DNA from: Saccharothrix violaceirubra
GTDB lineage: Bacteria; Actinomycetota; Actinomycetes; Mycobacteriales; Pseudonocardiaceae
Direction of reading: 5' to 3'
Assembly (NCBI RefSeq): GCF_014203755.1
Contig: NZ_JACHJS010000001.1
Coordinates: 4,774,001-4,838,000 of the forward strand
DNA: 64,000 nucleotides
This document shows positions 7,907-15,916 of the stretch, piece after piece. The notes below the pieces were generated by a model, which did not search any database, had not been told where the DNA came from, and was given only the letters and a program-made list of their open reading frames with translations. The position numbers and the translations under genes were made by a program. The first letter of the stretch is position 1. Every line of letters starts with the position of its first letter.

Positions 7907-8784
7907 GCCGCCTCCTTCGTCCGGTGGAAGACGTCCGCCAGCGACGCGTGCGTGGCCACGAGGCGGCTCAGCCGGTGTCCCTCGCGGTCCGCCCACGCCA
8001 GCAGCACGCCCAGGTCGTCCTGGAGTTCACGGGTGCGCACCTCGACCCGTCCCGACGGCTCGTGCACCACGTCGCCGGCGAGCATCGGCAGCGCCTCCAC
8101 GCCCAGCCGGCCCGGCATGTCGAACACGATCCGCGCGGGCTGGGCGGCGAGCACGTCCACGAGCGTGCCCGACACCGCGACCGCGCCCCGGTCCATGATC
8201 GCCAGCCGGTGGGCCAGCGACTCGGCCTCCTCCAGGTAGTGCGTCGTCAGCACCACGGTCGTGCCCTCGGCGAGCAGCCCGCGCACGACGTCCCACGTCC
8301 GGCGCCGCGACTCGGGGTCGAGGCCCGTGGTCGGCTCGTCCAGGAACAGCAGTTCGGGCCGGCCCAGCAGGGCCAGCACCAGGTCGAGCCGCCGCCGTTC
8401 GCCGCCGGAGAGCTGCTTGATCCGCACGTCGCGCCGATGGGCGAGGTCGAGCCGGTCGAGCGCGTCCCCGGCGTCGCGGCTCCACAGCCGCACCATCTCG
8501 GCCACCGTCAGGTCGGCCGGGAAGCCGCTCTCCTGGAGCATGATCCCGGCCCGTGCCCGGATGGTGTCGCGGTCGGCGAACGGATCGACGCCGAGCACGC
8601 GGACCGTGCCCGCGCTCGGTGCCCGCAGGCCCTCCAGCGTTTCCATGGTCGTCGTCTTGCCGGCGCCGTTCGTGCCGAGCAACGCGAACAGCTCCCCCTC
8701 GGCGACCTCGAGGTCGATCCCCCGGACTGCCTCGAAGTCGCCGTAGCGGCACCTCAGGCCCGTCACCTCGATCACGTTTCGCAT
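7903..8784 (-). CDS. ABC-2 exporter ATP-binding subunit
   Basis: 293 residues. The full ATPase motifs are present: Walker A GTNGAGKTT (residues 37-45), Q-loop region IMLQESGFPADLT, signature LSGGERRR (125-132), Walker B LLFLDEPTTGLD (145-156) and switch His in VVLTTHYLEEAE. After residue 215 follows the C-terminal extension common in drug-export ATPases (DrrA/CcmA group). It forms an exporter with the overlapping permease gene. About 110 nt separate it from the divergent sensor kinase gene, where shared regulatory sites should lie. Confidence 0.93.
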   Translation of the reverse strand: MRNVIEVTGLRCRYGDFEAVRGIDLEVAEGELFALLGTNGAGKTTTMETLEGLRAPSAGTVRVLGVDPFADRDTIRARAGIMLQESGFPADLTVAEMVRLWSRDAGDALDRLDLAHRRDVRIKQLSGGERRRLDLVLALLGRPELLFLDEPTTGLDPESRRRTWDVVRGLLAEGTTVVLTTHYLEEAESLAHRLAIMDRGAVAVSGTLVDVLAAQPARIVFDMPGRLGVEALPMLAGDVVHEPSGRVEVRTRELQDDLGVLLAWADREGHRLSRLVATHASLADVFHRTKEAA

Positions 8785-8893
8785 GCGTTCGATGGTCTGT
8801 CACGCGGACGGTCGAGCGGCAGTGCCGGCGCACACCACCGCCCGTGACAGATGTCAGCAGACAGCGGGTACATCCGCCTCGTAGATTCGACCG

Positions 8894-10018
8894 GTGGGAT
8901 CGGGGACCGTCGGTGTGCGGCGTATGACCTGGGGCATGGTCGTCGGTGCCCCCGTGCTGGTCGGTGTGGTGTCCGCGATCGACCTGCTCACCGGGCGCTA
9001 CGGCCCGGTGATGACGGCGGTGCTGACCGTCGTGCTGCTGGTCGTGTTCGGCCAGTACCTGCGCTACACGCCGCACGTGATGCGCGGGATGGACCACCGG
9101 GTCGGCCCGGACCTCGAACACGTGGCGACCTTCGCGGTGGCGGTGCTGGGATGGGCGCTGGTCGTCCGCGTCCAGCCGATCTCGGCGGTGTGGTCCGTGC
9201 TGCCCGCGCTGGTCGTGTCGTACGTCGTGACGGTGCGTCCGGGCTGGTCACGGTGGCTGCTGGTGTTCGGCGGCACGGCGATCGTCGTCGCCGCCGGTGG
9301 TGTGCTGGGCCGGCCGAGCCTGTTCGACGGCGTGCTGATGCCCGGCCTGTCGATGCTCGTGTACACCGGGTCGTTGCTGACCCAGCTGTGGTTCTGGGAC
9401 GTCGTGCTGCGGCTGGAGAAGGCCCGCGAGACCGAGCGGGCGCTGGCCGTGGCCGAGGAACGCCTGCGGTTCGCCGCCGACCTGCACGACATCCAGGGAC
9501 ACCACCTCCAGGCCATCGCCCTGAAGGCCGAACTCGCCGAACGCCTCGCCGGGCGCGACGACGAGCAGGCGCGGCGGCACGCCCGTGATGCCGCCGACCT
9601 GGCCCGCACGGCGTTGCGTGAGACGCGTGACGTGGTGCAGGGCTACCGCCGGGCCAGTCTGGGCACGGAGATCACGAACGCGGTGGGCGTGCTGCGTGCG
9701 GCGGGCATCGACGCCGAGGTGACCGGCGACGCCGCCGCCGTGCCGCCGCCGTTGCAGCCGCTGTTCGGCGCCCTGGTCCGCGAGGGGACGACGAACGTGC
9801 TGCGGCACAGCCGGGCCCGCCGCTGCCGGCTGGAGATCGTCGTGGTCGACGGGCGGGTGGACGTGCGGCTGGGCAACGACGGCGCGGGTGCGCCGGGTGA
9901 GCCGGGTGCGGGCATCGCGGGTCTGCGCGAACGCTTCGCGGCGGTCGGCGGTCGCATCGAGGTGGAGGCCGACGGCGAGGACTTCACGCTGATCGGCCAG
10001 GCGGGGGTGTCCCGGTGA
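8894..10018 (+). CDS. Sensor histidine kinase, DesK/NarX (HisKA_3) type
   Basis: 374 residues. Residues 12-165 hold about six membrane helices without a large extracellular domain. The dimerisation box ERLRFAADLHDIQGHHLQAI contains the phosphorylated His198. The HATPase region follows (ALVREGTTNVLRHSRARRC, then AGAGIAGLRERFAAVGGRIE). The start could be GTG 8894 or ATG 8924. It senses an unknown membrane-related signal and should phosphorylate the response regulator encoded at 10308. The partner gene does not follow directly: a 289-nt insert separates them, and that insert carries a decayed copy of about 55 bases of this gene (the part coding residues 113-150). Confidence 0.92.
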   Translation: MGSGTVGVRRMTWGMVVGAPVLVGVVSAIDLLTGRYGPVMTAVLTVVLLVVFGQYLRYTPHVMRGMDHRVGPDLEHVATFAVAVLGWALVVRVQPISAVWSVLPALVVSYVVTVRPGWSRWLLVFGGTAIVVAAGGVLGRPSLFDGVLMPGLSMLVYTGSLLTQLWFWDVVLRLEKARETERALAVAEERLRFAADLHDIQGHHLQAIALKAELAERLAGRDDEQARRHARDAADLARTALRETRDVVQGYRRASLGTEITNAVGVLRAAGIDAEVTGDAAAVPPPLQPLFGALVREGTTNVLRHSRARRCRLEIVVVDGRVDVRLGNDGAGAPGEPGAGIAGLRERFAAVGGRIEVEADGEDFTLIGQAGVSR

Positions 10019-10311
10019 ACGACCGGCGGGACCGGACGGGCATGCCCGGCAGCTGCGGACACGGGCCGCTCCCTACCCGACCGACACCCGGGAACGGCGT
10101 CCCCGGCAGGACGGGATCGCGCGTCGACGGCGACCCGCTCGCGTCGCCCGACACCGCCCGGGGCAGTGGCCCGACCGGCGGCGCACCCCACACGTCCGGG
10201 CCGGTCGCGATGGCTGCCGGTGTTCGACGGCGTGCCGATGCCCGGCGTACGGTCCGCCTCGCGAAAGTGCGGCGACCGCACCTCGATCCTCGCGCCGAGG
10301 TGGCCCGGTGA
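10015..10311 (+). other. Insert between kinase and regulator genes; open frame with decayed copy of kinase DNA
   Basis: A 98-codon frame overlaps both neighbours by four bases (GTGA at each end), so ribosomes could pass from kinase to regulator. The protein would be Pro/Gly/Arg-rich and matches nothing known to me. Bases about 10192-10245 resemble 9238-9350 inside the kinase gene: a 35-base block with five differences, all transitions, joins directly to a 20-base block with one transition. The 57 bases lying between these blocks in the kinase gene are missing, and the join falls on a repeated gttcg. I read this as a partial duplication with an internal deletion, kept open to preserve coupling. 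A real small protein cannot be excluded. Confidence 0.5.
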
Positions 10312-10910
10312 TCAGGGTGGTGCTGGCCGACGACGAGGACCTGATCCGGGGCGCCCTGGCGGCGCTGCTGGACCTGGAGGACGACATCCGGGTGGTCGAG
10401 CAGGTCGGCGACGGCGAAGCCGCCGTCGAGGCCGTGCGCCGGCACCGGCCCGACATCGCCGTCTTCGACCTGGAGATGCCCCGTCGCGACGGGGTCCTCG
10501 CGGCCGAGGCCGTGCGCGACCTGGACGGCGTGGCCGTGGTGATCGTGACCCGCCACGCGCGGCCGGGTGTGCTGCGGCGGGCGCTGAGCGCGGGCGTGCG
10601 CGGGTTCGTGCCCAAGACCACGCCCGCCGCGCAGCTCGCGTCCATCCTGCGCGACGTGCACGCCGGACGCCGGTACGTGGACTCCGAGATCGCCGCCGCC
10701 GCGCTGACCGAGGGCGCGTGCCCGTTGACCGCGCGCGAACTCGACGTACTGCGCCACGCCCTGCACGGCGGCACGGTCGCGGTCATCGCGCGGGAGACGC
10801 ATCTCGCGCCCGGCACCGTGCGCAACTACCTGTCGTCGGCCATGACCAAGCTGCACGCCGGCACCCGCTACGAGGCCGCGCGCCTGGCGTGGGAGGAGGG
10901 CTGGATCTGA
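10308..10910 (+). CDS. NarL/DesR-family response regulator
   Basis: 200 residues from GTG 10308. The receiver domain shows Asp8-Asp9, the phosphoacceptor Asp54 (AVFDLEMP), Thr81 and Lys103 (VPKTT). The LuxR-type helix-turn-helix is at residues 141-195 (CPLTARELDVLRHALHGGTV, APGTVRNYLSSAMTKL). It is the partner of the upstream kinase and likely controls the divergent ABC exporter, as in many actinobacterial drug-response loci. That target is inferred from gene order. Confidence 0.92.
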   Translation: MIRVVLADDEDLIRGALAALLDLEDDIRVVEQVGDGEAAVEAVRRHRPDIAVFDLEMPRRDGVLAAEAVRDLDGVAVVIVTRHARPGVLRRALSAGVRGFVPKTTPAAQLASILRDVHAGRRYVDSEIAAAALTEGACPLTARELDVLRHALHGGTVAVIARETHLAPGTVRNYLSSAMTKLHAGTRYEAARLAWEEGWI

Positions 10911-10972
10911 CCGCATGCCCGCGCCGCACGCGGGTAACCCGGGCTCGACACCGTCCACGGAAGGAGGGCGTG

Positions 10973-11377
10973 ATGCCCGGACGTCAGGAACTGCCGAGCA
11001 CGGTCGCCCGCTCGTCGAAGAAGGCCCAGCGGACCTGGATCAAGGCGCACGACTCGGCCGTCGAGAGCTACGGCGAGGGCGAAAGGTCCCACCGCACCGC
11101 CTTTTCGGCGCTCAAGCACTCGTTCGAGAAGGTCGGCGACCACTGGGAAGCCAAGGACCACAAAGGATCGTCCGAGAAGCAGGCCGCCCGCCACGCTCCC
11201 CGAACCGGGCGCACGCACGGCGGCGTGGACGCCAACGCGACCAAACAGCACCTCTACGACGTGGCCAAGCGGCTGGCCGTGCCGGGTCGGTCCACGATGA
11301 CCAAGAAGGAACTCGTCGAGGCCATCGACAAGGCCAACAGGCGCGAGACCGCGCAACGCGCCGGTTCGAGTCGGTGA
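10973..11377 (+). CDS. ChaB-family protein with C-terminal SAP/Rho-N-like segment
   Basis: 134 residues from ATG 10973, preceded by a strong ribosome binding site AAGGAGG at 10961-10967. Residues 4-60 match ChaB: ELPSTVARSSKKAQRTWIKA, then RSHRTAFSALKHSFEKVGDHW. Residues 85-125 (KQHLYDVAKRLAVPGRSTMT, KKELVEAIDKAN) look like a small helical nucleic-acid-binding motif of the SAP or Rho N-terminal type. ChaB was named as a regulator of the ChaA cation antiporter in E. coli, but in actinomycetes its role is unknown. The protein is soluble, basic and probably stress-linked; the last part is inference. Confidence 0.8.
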   Translation: MPGRQELPSTVARSSKKAQRTWIKAHDSAVESYGEGERSHRTAFSALKHSFEKVGDHWEAKDHKGSSEKQAARHAPRTGRTHGGVDANATKQHLYDVAKRLAVPGRSTMTKKELVEAIDKANRRETAQRAGSSR

Positions 11378-11438
11378 GCAGCCGGGAGAAGGCCCTGGAA
11401 CGACGGCCTTCACCACAGGACCACCGGGGTGCGCGCAC

Positions 11439-11587
11439 AGGTCGGGTGCGGCGCTGTTCGGCTACACCAAGCTGTACGGGCGGGTCGTGGACGACATCCG
11501 CTCGTCGACGACCCACCCTGCGCTGCCGGCCTAGGCGCCCACGGGCACAAGAGGGACGGCGCCGTAAAGGTGCTCCTCAAGCCCTAG
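11439..11587 (+). pseudogene. Remnant of a zinc-dependent alcohol dehydrogenase
   Basis: Two short pieces match the zinc alcohol/formaldehyde dehydrogenase family as I recall it. RSGAALFGYTKLYGRV (11439-11486) resembles the segment before the GGQAE motif. HGHKRDGAVKVLLKP (about 11543-11584), ending in TAG, resembles the C-terminus of the same family. The 200 or so residues that should lie between are reduced to about 50 bases with a stop. There is no start region. The remnant sits between the ChaB-like gene and the convergent VOC gene; its end overlaps the stop of the latter. Confidence 0.55.
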
Positions 11588-11964
11588 AGCGGATCGAGGC
11601 GCCTCTTGAGCAGGCAGAACTCGTTGCCCTCCGGGTCGACCAGGACGTGCCACGGCTCCTCGCCGGTCTGCCCGATGTCGGCCGGGCGCGCGCCGAGCGC
11701 GAGCAGGCGTTCGAGTTCGGCGTCCTGGTCGCGGTCGGTGGCGTTGACGTCGATGTGCAGGCGGGACTTGCCCGGCTCGGGCTCGTCACGGCGGCTCAGG
11801 AACAGCGTCGGCTGCGCACCGCCGAACCCCTCGCGCGGACCGATCTCCACGGAGCCGTCGTCCTCGCGGCCGAGGACGACGAAGTCCAGGACCTCGCACC
11901 AGAACCGCGCCAGCACCTCGGGCTCGCGGCAGCCGAGTACGAGTTCACTGATGCGACATGCCAT
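11584..11964 (-). CDS. VOC-family (glyoxalase/bleomycin-resistance fold) protein
   Basis: 126 residues from ATG 11964. The fold is recognisable from ISELVLGCREPEVLARFWCE at the start, PTLFLSRRDEPEPGKSRLHI in the middle and RPADIGQTGEEPWHVLVDPE, GNEFCLLKR at the end. Candidate metal ligands are His104 (WHVLVDPEGNEF) and Glu114. These small cytosolic proteins bind or convert hydrophobic small molecules or confer resistance; no substrate can be named. Confidence 0.85.
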   Translation of the reverse strand: MACRISELVLGCREPEVLARFWCEVLDFVVLGREDDGSVEIGPREGFGGAQPTLFLSRRDEPEPGKSRLHIDVNATDRDQDAELERLLALGARPADIGQTGEEPWHVLVDPEGNEFCLLKRRLDPL

Positions 11965-12021
11965 GGAAATCCCGCCCTCGGAGTAGAAGCGCGACCGTAC
12001 CGGAAGACCGCGGCACGGTCG

Positions 12022-12510
12022 CTAGTCCACCTGCTCGGGCTCGTCCTCGAAATCGGTCTGGCCGCGTTCCCGCAGCGGCATGACGAACCACAGGCTGCCG
12101 AACACCACCGCGGCACCGATGCCGACGGCGGTGGACTGCCAACCGCCGAAGGTGATCTCGGCGAGCAGCAGCAACGTGCCGACCATGGCCAGCGCGAGGA
12201 ACACCAGACCCGCCACGGCGAACCGGTTCGCCACCTCGATGATGTCCTCGCGCCGCCCCTGCCGGAACAGGATGCGGTGCCACGCGGCGGGTGCGGTGAG
12301 CAACGCGACCGCCCCGGCGGCGAGCAACACGGTGCACAGGTGGGTGACCCGGATGTACGTGTCGGTCCGCGCGTAGCGATCCGTGAACGCGATCGAGAGC
12401 AGGAAGCCGAACAGGATCTGCACTCCACCCTGGGCAACCCGCAGCTCCTGCAACAACTCGCTGAAGTTCCGCGCCAGCCGACGCTGGTGGGTCTCCTCCG
12501 CTCTGTTCAC
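12022..12510 (-). CDS. DUF6328-type four-helix membrane protein
   Basis: 162 residues from GTG 12510 (MNRAEETHQRRLARNFSELL). A short cytosolic N-terminus (ELLQELRVAQGGVQILFGFL) leads into four hydrophobic segments: GGVQILFGFLLSIAF, VTHLCTVLLAAGAVALLTAP, FAVAGLVFLALAMVGTLLLL and STAVGIGAAVVFGSLWFVMP. The length and layout match the DUF6328 family, small actinobacterial membrane proteins of unknown function. The upstream frame stays open and runs without a stop into the decarboxylase remnant. The true start could be elsewhere, but the family normally begins near this position. Confidence 0.75.
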   Translation of the reverse strand: MNRAEETHQRRLARNFSELLQELRVAQGGVQILFGFLLSIAFTDRYARTDTYIRVTHLCTVLLAAGAVALLTAPAAWHRILFRQGRREDIIEVANRFAVAGLVFLALAMVGTLLLLAEITFGGWQSTAVGIGAAVVFGSLWFVMPLRERGQTDFEDEPEQVD

Positions 12511-13204
12511 CCGGACGAGGTACCCGTCACACCTTCCGGTCAACCACGCGGATCGCATCCAGGTCGCGGTCGGGTCGGGCAGGAACATGCCCGCCTCGTG
12601 GCCGGTGCGCGGGTAGTCGACGACCGCCTCGGTGATCACCTCGCCGGGCAGCGCGGCCGGCACGCCGGGCGGGTACGGGCTGATGGTCTTCGCGCACACC
12701 CGGCCCACGGACTGGCGCAGCCGCACGTGTTCGGCCTGGGCGATGAACGCGTCCCGGGGCCGCATGGCCTGCTCCAGTTCGAGTTCACCGGGCTCGGGCA
12801 GGTCGACCGGCCTGGTCCGGGGCAGCGTGTCGACATGGCGGGCGAGGTCCTCGACGGCGGTCACCAGCCGATCCACATGCCCAGCACGCGGGCGTCCACG
12901 CGGTCGCTCCGCGGGTGGTAGACGGAACCCTGCTCCAGGCCGGCGCACATCTTGTGCACGCTGGTGACGCACAGGTCCGCGCCCGCGTCTCCCCGGCCCT
13001 GGCCAGGACCTGCCCGCTCATGGACCGGCCGTCGAGCCCGTTCATCAGGATCACGTCGGACCGGACCACGTCGCGGCCGAGCACGTCGAGCACCCGCGGG
13101 TCGACGCCGCGGCCCTGCTTGTGGCCGGGTGGGACGAACGGGACGTGCCCGCGCGCGTAATCCTCGGCGAGGGCGTCCAGCACGGGCGCGACCGAGTGGT
13201 CCAT
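12511..13204 (-). pseudogene. Orn/Lys/Arg decarboxylase pseudogene with two internal deletions
   Basis: Three pieces of a PLP-dependent decarboxylase of the lysine/ornithine/arginine class are readable in order on the minus strand. The start is MDHSVAPVLDALAEDYARGH, VPFVPPGHKQGRGVDPRVLD to about residue 72. Then, in another frame, comes GADLCVTSVHKMCAGLEQGS with the PLP lysine, up to about RVDARVLG. In a third frame comes the C-terminal domain, LPEPGELELEQAMRPRDAFI to DYPRTGHEAGMFLPDPTATW. A normal member has close to 490 residues; here roughly 150 residues are lost after the first piece and about as many after the second. The third frame continues into the DUF6328 gene without a stop. Confidence 0.85.
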
Positions 13205-13370
13205 GGCTCTCGTGTGCCACGTCGCGCCTTCGTCAAACCGGTCCGTTCGCGTGAAATCCCTCGACAGTCCACTGAGGACAGTCCACGAAGAATCGGATCC
13301 GGATGTGTCAACGGATGCGACACGGGTACACGAAGAGGGAATGAAGTCGACCACCGAGGAGAGAGTCACT

Positions 13371-13847
13371 GTGACGACGATCGAGAAGTCCGCAGACGTC
13401 GAGGTCCCGGTCACGACCGCGTACAACCAGTGGACGCAGTTCGAGACCTTCCCCAGCTTCATGGAGGGCGTCGAGCGCATCACCCAGGTGGACGACAAGC
13501 GCACGCACTGGGTCACCAAGATCGGCGGCGTCGCCCGGGAGTTCGACGCCGAGATCACCGAGCAGCACGCCGACGAGCGGGTCGCCTGGCACACCGTCGA
13601 CGGCCCGCGGCAGGCCGGTGTCGTGACGTTCCACCGGATCGACGACCGCACCACGCGGGTCCACCTGCAGATGGAGTACGCCCCCGAGACCCTGACCGAG
13701 AAGGCCGGTGCCGCGCTCGGCATCGTCGAGCACCGCGTCAAGGGAGATCTCAAGCGCTTCAAGGAGTTCATCGAGAACCGTCCGAACGAGACCGGTTCGT
13801 GGCGCGGTGACGTGAACCGGCCGCCGCAGGCCGGCGACATCCGCTGA
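13371..13847 (+). CDS. SRPBCC-family (polyketide cyclase/START fold) protein
   Basis: 158 residues from GTG 13371, chosen because the purine-rich GAGGAGAG lies 8 nt upstream and the family typically starts with a TTIEKS-like sequence. An ATG at 13341 is the alternative. Motifs: SADVEVPVTTAYNQWTQFET, FPSFMEGVERITQVDD, THWVTKIGG and a C-terminal helix GIVEHRVKGDLKRFKEFIE. These soluble proteins have a hydrophobic cavity; in actinomycetes this subgroup is abundant and often stress-induced, with no known ligand. A direct repeat cagtccac (twice, 6 nt apart, near 13266-13287) lies upstream. Confidence 0.85.
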   Translation: MTTIEKSADVEVPVTTAYNQWTQFETFPSFMEGVERITQVDDKRTHWVTKIGGVAREFDAEITEQHADERVAWHTVDGPRQAGVVTFHRIDDRTTRVHLQMEYAPETLTEKAGAALGIVEHRVKGDLKRFKEFIENRPNETGSWRGDVNRPPQAGDIR

Positions 13848-13858
13848 CCGGACAGGCG

Positions 13859-13892
13859 AAAGGGGCGGCTCCCGATCGGGAGCCGCCCCTTT
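13859..13892. terminator. Bidirectional terminator
   Basis: A perfect 28-nt palindrome (13862-13889; ggggcggctccc and its complement around gatc), flanked by A and T runs, lies between convergent stops at 13847 and 13901. It is the most canonical terminator in the first 30 kb. Confidence 0.92.
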
Positions 13893-13900
13893 CCGTACGT

Positions 13901-14629
13901 TCACACCTCGACGACAGCGGGCTCCACGGCGTACACCGAGTACGCGGACCGGATGATCGGCTGGGCCACGTTGCGCACCCGCACACCGCCGGGCGTCATG
14001 CCGTGCTCCACGCCGAAGTGCGCGTGACCGTGCACGGCCAACTGCACGCCGGTCGCGTCGATCGCCTCGCCGAGCAGGTAGGAACCCAGGAACGGGTAGA
14101 TCTCCGGCGGTTCGCCGCGCAGCGTGTCCGGTACGGGCGCGTAGTGGGTCAACGCCACCTTCACGTCCACACGCAACTCCCCCAACGCCTCACGCAGGCG
14201 TTCGGCGATTCCGGCCGTGTGGCCGATGAAATCCTTCATCTCGCGTTCGCCGAAAGCGCTCCCGCACTTGCCCGCGAACCCACCGCCGAACCCCTTCACG
14301 CCCGCGACGCCGAGCGTGCCGCCGGGCAGGTCGAAGACGGCCGACCCGCCCTCCAGCACGGTGAGTCCCGAGTCGCGCAGGACGGCCGCCACCTCCTCGG
14401 GCCGGTCGTCGTGGTGGTCGTGGTTGCCCAGCACGGCCACGACGGGCACGGCCAGGTCGGCGAACTCGTCGGCCGCGACCCGCGCCTCGTCGACCGTGCC
14501 GTGCCGGGTCAGGTCGCCGGCGAGCAGCAGCACGTCGGCGTGCTCGCCGATCCGGTCGAGCGCGGGGCGCAGGCGGCCCCGCGCGTCCTCACCCAGGTGC
14601 ACGTCCCCGACGGCGGCGATGCGGATCAT
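13901..14629 (-). CDS. Calcineurin-like metallophosphoesterase
   Basis: 242 residues from ATG 14629. All five metal-binding motifs are present: GDVHLG (residues 8-13), GDLTRHG, GNHDHHDD, THYAP and HGHAHFG. The enzyme is cytosolic and hydrolyses phosphoester bonds of an unknown substrate. Its start overlaps the stop of the BON-domain gene (ATGA), which itself overlaps the nucleotidyltransferase gene, so the three are translated together. Confidence 0.9.
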   Translation of the reverse strand: MIRIAAVGDVHLGEDARGRLRPALDRIGEHADVLLLAGDLTRHGTVDEARVAADEFADLAVPVVAVLGNHDHHDDRPEEVAAVLRDSGLTVLEGGSAVFDLPGGTLGVAGVKGFGGGFAGKCGSAFGEREMKDFIGHTAGIAERLREALGELRVDVKVALTHYAPVPDTLRGEPPEIYPFLGSYLLGEAIDATGVQLAVHGHAHFGVEHGMTPGGVRVRNVAQPIIRSAYSVYAVEPAVVEV

Positions 14630-14874
14630 CGGATCTCCTCCTGCCCGACGGGCTCGCCCACCGGCACCACGCGTACGTCGTCGAGCACGGTGACCCCGGG
14701 CGCGGCCTCGTGGACGACGGCCTCCAGGTCGGCCCGGCGGTCGGCGCAGGCCACGTCGCCCGAGAGCAGGACGTGGTCGCCGCGGACGGTGACGCGCACA
14801 CCGAGTTCGGCCGTGCGCGGGTCTTCGGCCAGCGCACGCCGCAGACGTGCGGACAGGTACTGCTCGGCGGTCAT
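14626..14874 (-). CDS. Small BON-domain protein
   Basis: 82 residues. A single BON domain spans residues 4-70: AEQYLSARLRRALAEDPRTA, LGVRVTVRGDHVLLSGDV and the turn ADLEAVVHEAAPGVTVLDDV. BON domains bind phospholipid or partner proteins. No signal peptide is seen, so it should be cytosolic, unlike the classic periplasmic OsmY. It overlaps both neighbours by four bases and is the middle gene of a three-gene operon. Confidence 0.85.
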   Translation of the reverse strand: MTAEQYLSARLRRALAEDPRTAELGVRVTVRGDHVLLSGDVACADRRADLEAVVHEAAPGVTVLDDVRVVPVGEPVGQEEIR

Positions 14875-15446
14875 GACACGCTCCTCACCGGGACGACGGG
14901 CGCGATCAGGTCGAGGCGTTCGACCAGCAGCAGGAAGGCCTCCGCGAACGGCGACGCGGACGTGGCGCGGCGGACGCGGTCCCAGTCGATCTGCTCGCGC
15001 AGCGCGCGGGCGAACGGCAGCAGTTCGCTGAAGTCGCAGCGGTGGCCGTCGAGCACGAGGAGCTTGCTGATCAGCACCTCGGTCGCGGGCATGACCGGGA
15101 GCGTCACGGAGCCGACCGCGAGTTCCTCGGCGAGGCCGAGGATGTCGTCGGTCACCCGGATCTCGTTCGGACGGTGGAGCAGATCCACCAGCGAGTCGCC
15201 GTCGTACACCTTCAGCAGCCAGTCCTCGGGCGCCTCGGCGGCCGTCATGCCGGTGGCGACGAGCGCGGACTGGGCCGCTTTCGCGTCCTCCTCGCGCACG
15301 AGGATGTCGACGTCGTGCTCCGTGGCCGGTCCCCCTCTCGCGTAGACCGCGCAGCCGCCGGTCAGCGCGAACGGGATTCCCTCCCGGCGCAACGCCGTGG
15401 CCACTTTCACCAGGGATCGCAGCAATTGGTCCTGGACACCGCTCAT
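14871..15446 (-). CDS. Nucleotidyltransferase-fold protein (DUF1814/MNT-like)
   Basis: 191 residues from ATG 15446. It has the minimal nucleotidyltransferase signature: GIPFALTGGCAVYARGGPAT (the GG motif) followed by EHDVDILV, giving the D-x-D pair, and a later acidic strand DSLVDLLHRP. Such proteins transfer nucleotides to proteins or small molecules and occur as antitoxin or toxin partners (AbiEii, MNT). The usual partner (HEPN or AbiEi) is missing here; it is the first gene of an operon with BON and phosphoesterase genes. The link between the three is inferred from the overlapping reading frames. Confidence 0.8.
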   Translation of the reverse strand: MSGVQDQLLRSLVKVATALRREGIPFALTGGCAVYARGGPATEHDVDILVREEDAKAAQSALVATGMTAAEAPEDWLLKVYDGDSLVDLLHRPNEIRVTDDILGLAEELAVGSVTLPVMPATEVLISKLLVLDGHRCDFSELLPFARALREQIDWDRVRRATSASPFAEAFLLLVERLDLIAPVVPVRSVS

Positions 15447-15494
15447 GTTCGTGATTACCCGACGGTTCGGGCGTTCACACCGCGTTCGCCGGGT

Positions 15495-15914
15495 ATGCCC
15501 GTTCGCATGACGACACCGAAGCCCGGCCACCGGGCGACAGACCACAGAGGACACCGGACGGCCGTGCGCGGATCGGCCGGCACGCCCCGCCTGACCCCGC
15601 CGGCTCCCCGGCAGCCGGCGCCTTCCCGACCGGCCGCGGCGAAGCCGGTGCCCGAGCCGCCGTACGGCCACGTCCCCGACCTGGACACGTCGGTGGACCC
15701 CGATCCCGTCCGCACGCCGGGCCTGGAGCCGGGCGGCGGCGTGGCCCCGGGCGACACACCGCCCGAATCGGGACAGACGTCGGGCCTGTCGCACCGCGAG
15801 CGGACACCGGCCCGACGACTCCAGACCGCGGCGATCATCATCCTGTTCGTGATCGTGCTGCTGAGCCTGGCGTTCCTGGTCTCCCAGGTCATGGGGTGGA
15901 CCACGCTGGTCTGA
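15495..15914 (+). CDS. DUF6480-like single-pass membrane protein
   Basis: 139 residues from ATG 15495 (second ATG at 15507). Residues 1-105 are Pro/Arg-rich and disordered, with the motif HVPDLDTSVDPDPVRTPGLE and the GGGVAPGDTPPESGQTSG turn typical of the family. Residues 110-134 form one transmembrane helix (AAIIILFVIVLLSLAFLVSQ). The short C-terminus is VMGWTTLV. Function unknown. It converges tightly on the epimerase gene, with the stops 2 nt apart. Confidence 0.75.
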   Translation: MPVRMTTPKPGHRATDHRGHRTAVRGSAGTPRLTPPAPRQPAPSRPAAAKPVPEPPYGHVPDLDTSVDPDPVRTPGLEPGGGVAPGDTPPESGQTSGLSHRERTPARRLQTAAIIILFVIVLLSLAFLVSQVMGWTTLV

Positions 15915-15916
15915 CC

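Noticed and set aside
10166..10972. Long rightward frame leading into the ChaB-like gene
   Set aside because: Its upstream part lies out of frame over the response regulator; only the ATG at 10973 with AAGGAGG is supported.
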